Below the pieces are notes generated by a model. That model did not search any database, was not told the origin of the DNA, and saw only the letters and a program-made list of their open reading frames with translations. A DNA stretch of 10,269 nucleotides, taken from assembly GCA_004151065.3 (NCBI GenBank), contig NWUY0300001290.1, positions 26,502-36,770 on the forward strand. Reading direction: 5' to 3'. Position 1 is the first letter of the stretch, and every line of letters begins with the position of its first letter. The position numbers and the translations under genes are program-made. Shown here one piece after another: positions 7,873 through 10,269 of the stretch. This DNA is from Larix sibirica. Its lineage: Eukaryota; Streptophyta; Pinopsida; Pinales; Pinaceae.

Positions 7873-8708
7873 TGGAATGATCTATTTGCTTTCTAGAAGG
7901 ATTATTATCATGGAACGTTGTCAAACAAACCAGACTTCAAAAGAGCTTGGGAGGAACTCCCAAAATTAATCTGCTGGAAGATATGGACTGCTAGAAATAA
8001 GGAAATCTTTGAGGAAAAAAATCCACTCTGAGCAAATTTCTAGCCTCTACCAAAGACCTCTGGATAGAAGCCTTAACTGCGAGAGGTATGAATAACATCA
8101 ATAAAGAAACTCTGACTAATCAAGAAAAAATTTGGGCTTTAGAATTTTTGGCTCCATCTCCCTTCAATTTTCAAGATCAACCCTACAGGAGACCCAATTC
8201 CCAAAACTGGCACATAAGAATGAGCTCCGAAACTTTCCAATCCTGGAAAAAGAATCTAGGATTCAAAAATCTATTCTTCGATGGAGCCTCGAAAGGAAAC
8301 CCAAGTATGGCAGGTGCGGGAGGAGTCTTCTAAGACTCTGAGGGAAACAAGTTGAAAGATTATGCATGGGGAATTGGTAAAAGGTCTAATAATGGAGCAG
8401 AATGGCTAGCCTTGATCAAAGGTATGGATCTTGCTAGAAGCGAAGGAATTGAGGATCTAGTAGCCTTTGGTGATTCTATGTTGATCATCAGGGAATCCAG
8501 AAGTTTGACTAAGAGCCGAAAGAGTCTTGTCACTAAGACTCATCACTTGTTGAACAACATATTCAAGGAATACAAAGCAATCAACTTTCTTCATCTATTG
8601 AGATCCAATAACCAGTACGCGGACAATATGGAAAACATTGGAGTCAGTCTTGATTCTGGGGTTTTGGTTTTCAACCAGCAGGTTCATGGGTTTGCATGGG
8701 TTCCATAG
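7873..8708 (+). pseudogene. LINE-B ORF2 3' part: linker and RNase H domain
   Basis: The linker frame starts with WNDLFAF and meets a TAG (7894-7896) where Trp would fit. It shifts by one base at the A7 run 8015-8021 and then continues in the RNase H frame through LWIEALTARGMN. The RNase H domain reads LFFDGASKGNPSMAGAGG, with catalytic Asp at 8280-8282, then a TAA at 8331-8333 in an otherwise continuous frame. It goes on with SNNGAEWLAL (Glu at 8400-8402), FGDSMLII (Asp at 8472-8474) and HLLRSNNQYAD (His at 8592-8594, Asp at 8622-8624). All the expected catalytic positions are therefore present. The domain ends with GVSLDSGVLVFNQ and a TAG at 8706-8708. In life it would degrade the element's RNA in RNA:DNA hybrids during retrotransposition. 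As it stands it cannot be translated whole. The lineage (FFDGASKGNP, GDSMLII) differs from that of LINE-A. Confidence 0.9.
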
Positions 8709-8732
8709 TTATGTTTATAATATTTGATCTTA

Positions 8733-9011
8733 ATGAAAATACATAGAGGATCCTTTAGCATTTGGAAGTGGCAAAGTTGCTTGTCTAAAATCAAAATCTT
8801 TCACCATGATAGCTTTGGAATTCCCCGCATAAAAATCATCTTAAATTTTGAAGACACCTCCCACGTCCTTTCGATGGTCCTGAACCAGCTCGCACGCTTG
8901 ACCCACCTGGCCACCATGCACCGATTAAATTTGGCCGACTTTCGAGGAATTTCTTGTTTTAAGGAGGGACGGGAAATCTTTCTACCCTCATGCGAGTTCA
9001 CTACCTGGTGA
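8733..9011 (+). pseudogene. open region after RNase H, same frame, unidentified
   Basis: After two stops (8706-8708 and 8718-8720) the RNase H frame reopens, with a Met codon at 8733, and stays open for over 90 codons to a TGA at 9009-9011. The encoded stretch includes HLATMHRLNLADFRGI and matches no family I know. Base composition becomes markedly less AT-rich from about 8840, as in the coiled-coil region that follows. The TGA follows TTW; a CGA-to-TGA change would join this stretch in frame to the next, so the two may once have been one protein. The alternative is that it is 5' leader sequence of the coiled-coil ORF. Confidence 0.4.
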
Positions 9012-9092
9012 AAAAACAAGGAAAGAGGCAGCAAAGTGTCCATCTGTGGTGAGCGCACTCCCTGTTTCGTGGCTCCTCTTAGTTGTGTCAGT

Positions 9093-9719
9093 ATGGACGA
9101 AGCCTCCTCTGCCCCAGGTCTATCCATGCTTCAATCTTTACTCTGCAGGAAGAAGATTGTATCCCATGGGAGAATAAGCTATGAATATTTGAAGAATTCA
9201 CAAGCGAATGAAGCCGGCCAGGCCAGGATTAATGAAGGATTGGGAAAGGAGCACCACATTCTATCGAATCCCTGCAAGGCAAATTTTCTTGGTCAAGGTA
9301 TTAGCGCTTTCTTTGGTGGAAAGACTGACGGATGCAGTGGCTCTGCAACGGGGTTTTCCAACCTATCGGACGAGGTTCAAATGTATTTGAAAGATATGGA
9401 AGCACAAATTCGCACCCTTCGTGGTGAAAATTATGATCTGAAGCGGGCCCTTTCTCACCTTTACACTCTAGTTCAAACTACAAATGCATAGGTTCAAAGA
9501 AGCAGCACCAAGATCACTAGTCAGGTTACCAGTCTGGAAAAAACCCTTGAAAAAGGATGCCCCTGCTCCGTCAATCTTGATGCAAGGATCATTGCAGTTC
9601 ATAATAGCCTCAAGGTGGTGGAAGCTAAGATAGACAGCATGCGAACAGAGATCAGAAACAGCACCGAGGAAATAAAAGGAGGCATGGGAAGAAAAAATGT
9701 GGAGTCTGCCCAACAGTAA
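9093..9719 (+). pseudogene. coiled-coil protein ORF downstream of LINE-B RNase H
   Basis: From the Met codon at 9093 the frame is open to a TAG at 9489-9491 (codon 133) and then resumes unbroken to a TAA at 9717-9719, giving 208 codons with one internal stop. Residues 1-98 are of mixed composition. Residues 99-127 (9387-9473) form five clean heptads: a positions L, I, N, L, V and d positions M, L, L, L, including three Leu seven residues apart and Asn in the core, as in leucine zippers. A shorter amphipathic stretch follows the stop. Residues 162-194 (9576-9674) make another five-heptad coil (I/V/L/I/M core). There is no zinc knuckle, RRM or nuclear signal that I can see. Coiled coils mediate self-association, and ORF1-type LINE proteins use them to coat RNA; that role here is a guess. 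The start could lie further upstream, since the frame is open from 9012. It could also be a captured host fragment. Confidence 0.55.
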
Positions 9720-10057
9720 TTTGATCTCTACTTTCAACGCTTATGTCCCAGCTCTGGGTTAGAAACTTTTTGGTTGTTTCAGGTTTTGTTTCGTATGCAA
9801 CTCGATGTCTCAGAATCATAGGCTAGATGCCAGTTTGGATCTCTTTTGTTTTTGACCATGGGTTAAGCAATGCTTGTTCTTTCATTTTGTCTATTAGGAC
9901 AGTTTGTTAGGAGCTATAAGCTTCTTAGAATAGGATTTTATCATGAACAATTCAGAATGGTAGAAATCGAGCAAGCAGTCATGGCTCTCCTACTTCCTAG
10001 AGAGCAGTCTCGTTGTAATCCTTTGTAAACCTGTTCCATCTTTTATATAAAAGTCTN
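9720..10057 (+). other. presumed LINE-B 3' UTR
   Basis: After the TAA at 9717 several stops appear in the same frame and no motif is seen. The stretch ends with TTGTAATCC, TTTGTAAAC and TTTTATATAAAAGTCT, a TGTAA/TATAAAA tail typical of plant retrotransposon 3' ends. I take the tail at about 10040-10057 as the end of the element. The exact end is blurred by the ambiguous base at 10057, and no poly(A) is present. Confidence 0.45.
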
Positions 10058-10269
10058 ACCATATCATCTATCTTTAACACTTCATGTAACCTTCTAGAAA
10101 ATGAGAAACCTTGTCAATGATTAGTGTACAAATGAAATACTTGCAACATTGGTTCATAAGCTAATATATGTAGATGTAAATTACTTATAATTATTATTAT
10201 ATATTTACACTACTTAATCTTACCCACAAACTTGGTGTCTTTGCCCTCACCCCAATTTCCCATCATCAT
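10058..10269. other. AT-rich flank, nothing recognised
   Basis: Short AT-rich flank with an ATTATTATTATAT-like run at about 10190-10203. No coding frame, RNA gene or repeat pair is visible. Confidence 0.6.

Larger units (their letters stand above)
7871..10057 (+). mobile_element. LINE-B: 5'-truncated, relatively young LINE
   Basis: This is a second plus-strand LINE fragment, unlike LINE-A in sequence. Coding similarity starts abruptly at about 7871, just past where the zf-RVT motif should lie. It runs through a tryptophan-rich linker (ICWKIWTARNKEIFEEK, 7957-8019), an RNase H domain (8274-8640), a coiled-coil coding region (9093-9719) and a presumed 3' UTR up to the TATATAAAAGTCT motif before the N at 10057. 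The frame is broken by few, simple lesions, so this copy is much younger than LINE-A. The borders are approximate, and no target-site duplication is visible. That the coiled-coil region belongs to the same element is inferred from continuity and shared frame. Confidence 0.8.

Noticed and set aside
8801-9127. 108-codon minus-strand frame
   Set aside because: Antisense to the open plus-strand LINE-B region, no motif, and the plus frame extends much further in a single phase.
9468-9737. 89-codon minus-strand frame
   Set aside because: Antisense shadow of the coiled-coil coding sequence.
1-10269. CRISPR array, bacterial operon, tRNA or rRNA genes
   Set aside because: No regularly spaced direct repeats, no operon-like gene packing, and no complete cloverleaf or rRNA signature; the window reads as plant repeat DNA.

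Overview
The window looks like nuclear DNA of a plant, probably a species with a large, retrotransposon-rich genome. The base composition is strongly AT-rich with microsatellite-like runs. The only protein similarity I can defend is to plant LINE (non-LTR) retrotransposons, and every copy is broken. A conifer or similar gymnosperm would fit the sparse, decayed content, but that is inference. No intact host gene, tRNA, rRNA, operon or CRISPR array is visible. Single ambiguous bases at 4157 and 10057 show that this is raw assembly sequence.

Layout: (1) 1-2419 is AT-rich sequence with no gene; a C/G-rich hairpin followed by AATAAA near 1257-1329 faintly resembles a LINE 3' end. (2) 2420-4228 is a 5'-truncated, plus-strand LINE (LINE-A). 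It carries the linker after the reverse transcriptase, a zinc-binding zf-RVT motif, a ribonuclease H domain in pieces, and a 3' UTR that ends in a C5/G5 hairpin. It is shifted or stopped many times and has lost the segment that should hold the second RNase H acidic residue. (3) 4229-7870 holds no recognisable gene. It contains a perfect 16-bp palindrome, an (ATT)6 run, a possible tRNA-like SINE, a possible copia primer-binding site, a 10-bp perfect hairpin, an (AT)8 run and a textbook branch point plus 3' splice site. It also contains a possible minus-strand coding relic. (4) 7871-~10057 is a second plus-strand LINE (LINE-B) of a different RNase H lineage and much younger. Its RNase H keeps all the expected catalytic residues and is spoiled mainly by single stops and a one-base shift in an A7 run. 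(5) 10058-10269 is AT-rich flank.

The most interesting part is downstream of the LINE-B RNase H. About 1 kb stays largely open in the same frame as RNase H. From a Met codon at 9093 to a stop at 9717 it encodes a 208-codon coiled-coil protein, interrupted once by a TAG. One part is a clean five-heptad leucine-zipper-like segment with Asn in the core; another is a five-heptad coil near the C-terminus. Plant LINEs usually end at RNase H, so this may be an unusual 3' ORF or C-terminal extension of the element, or a captured host segment.
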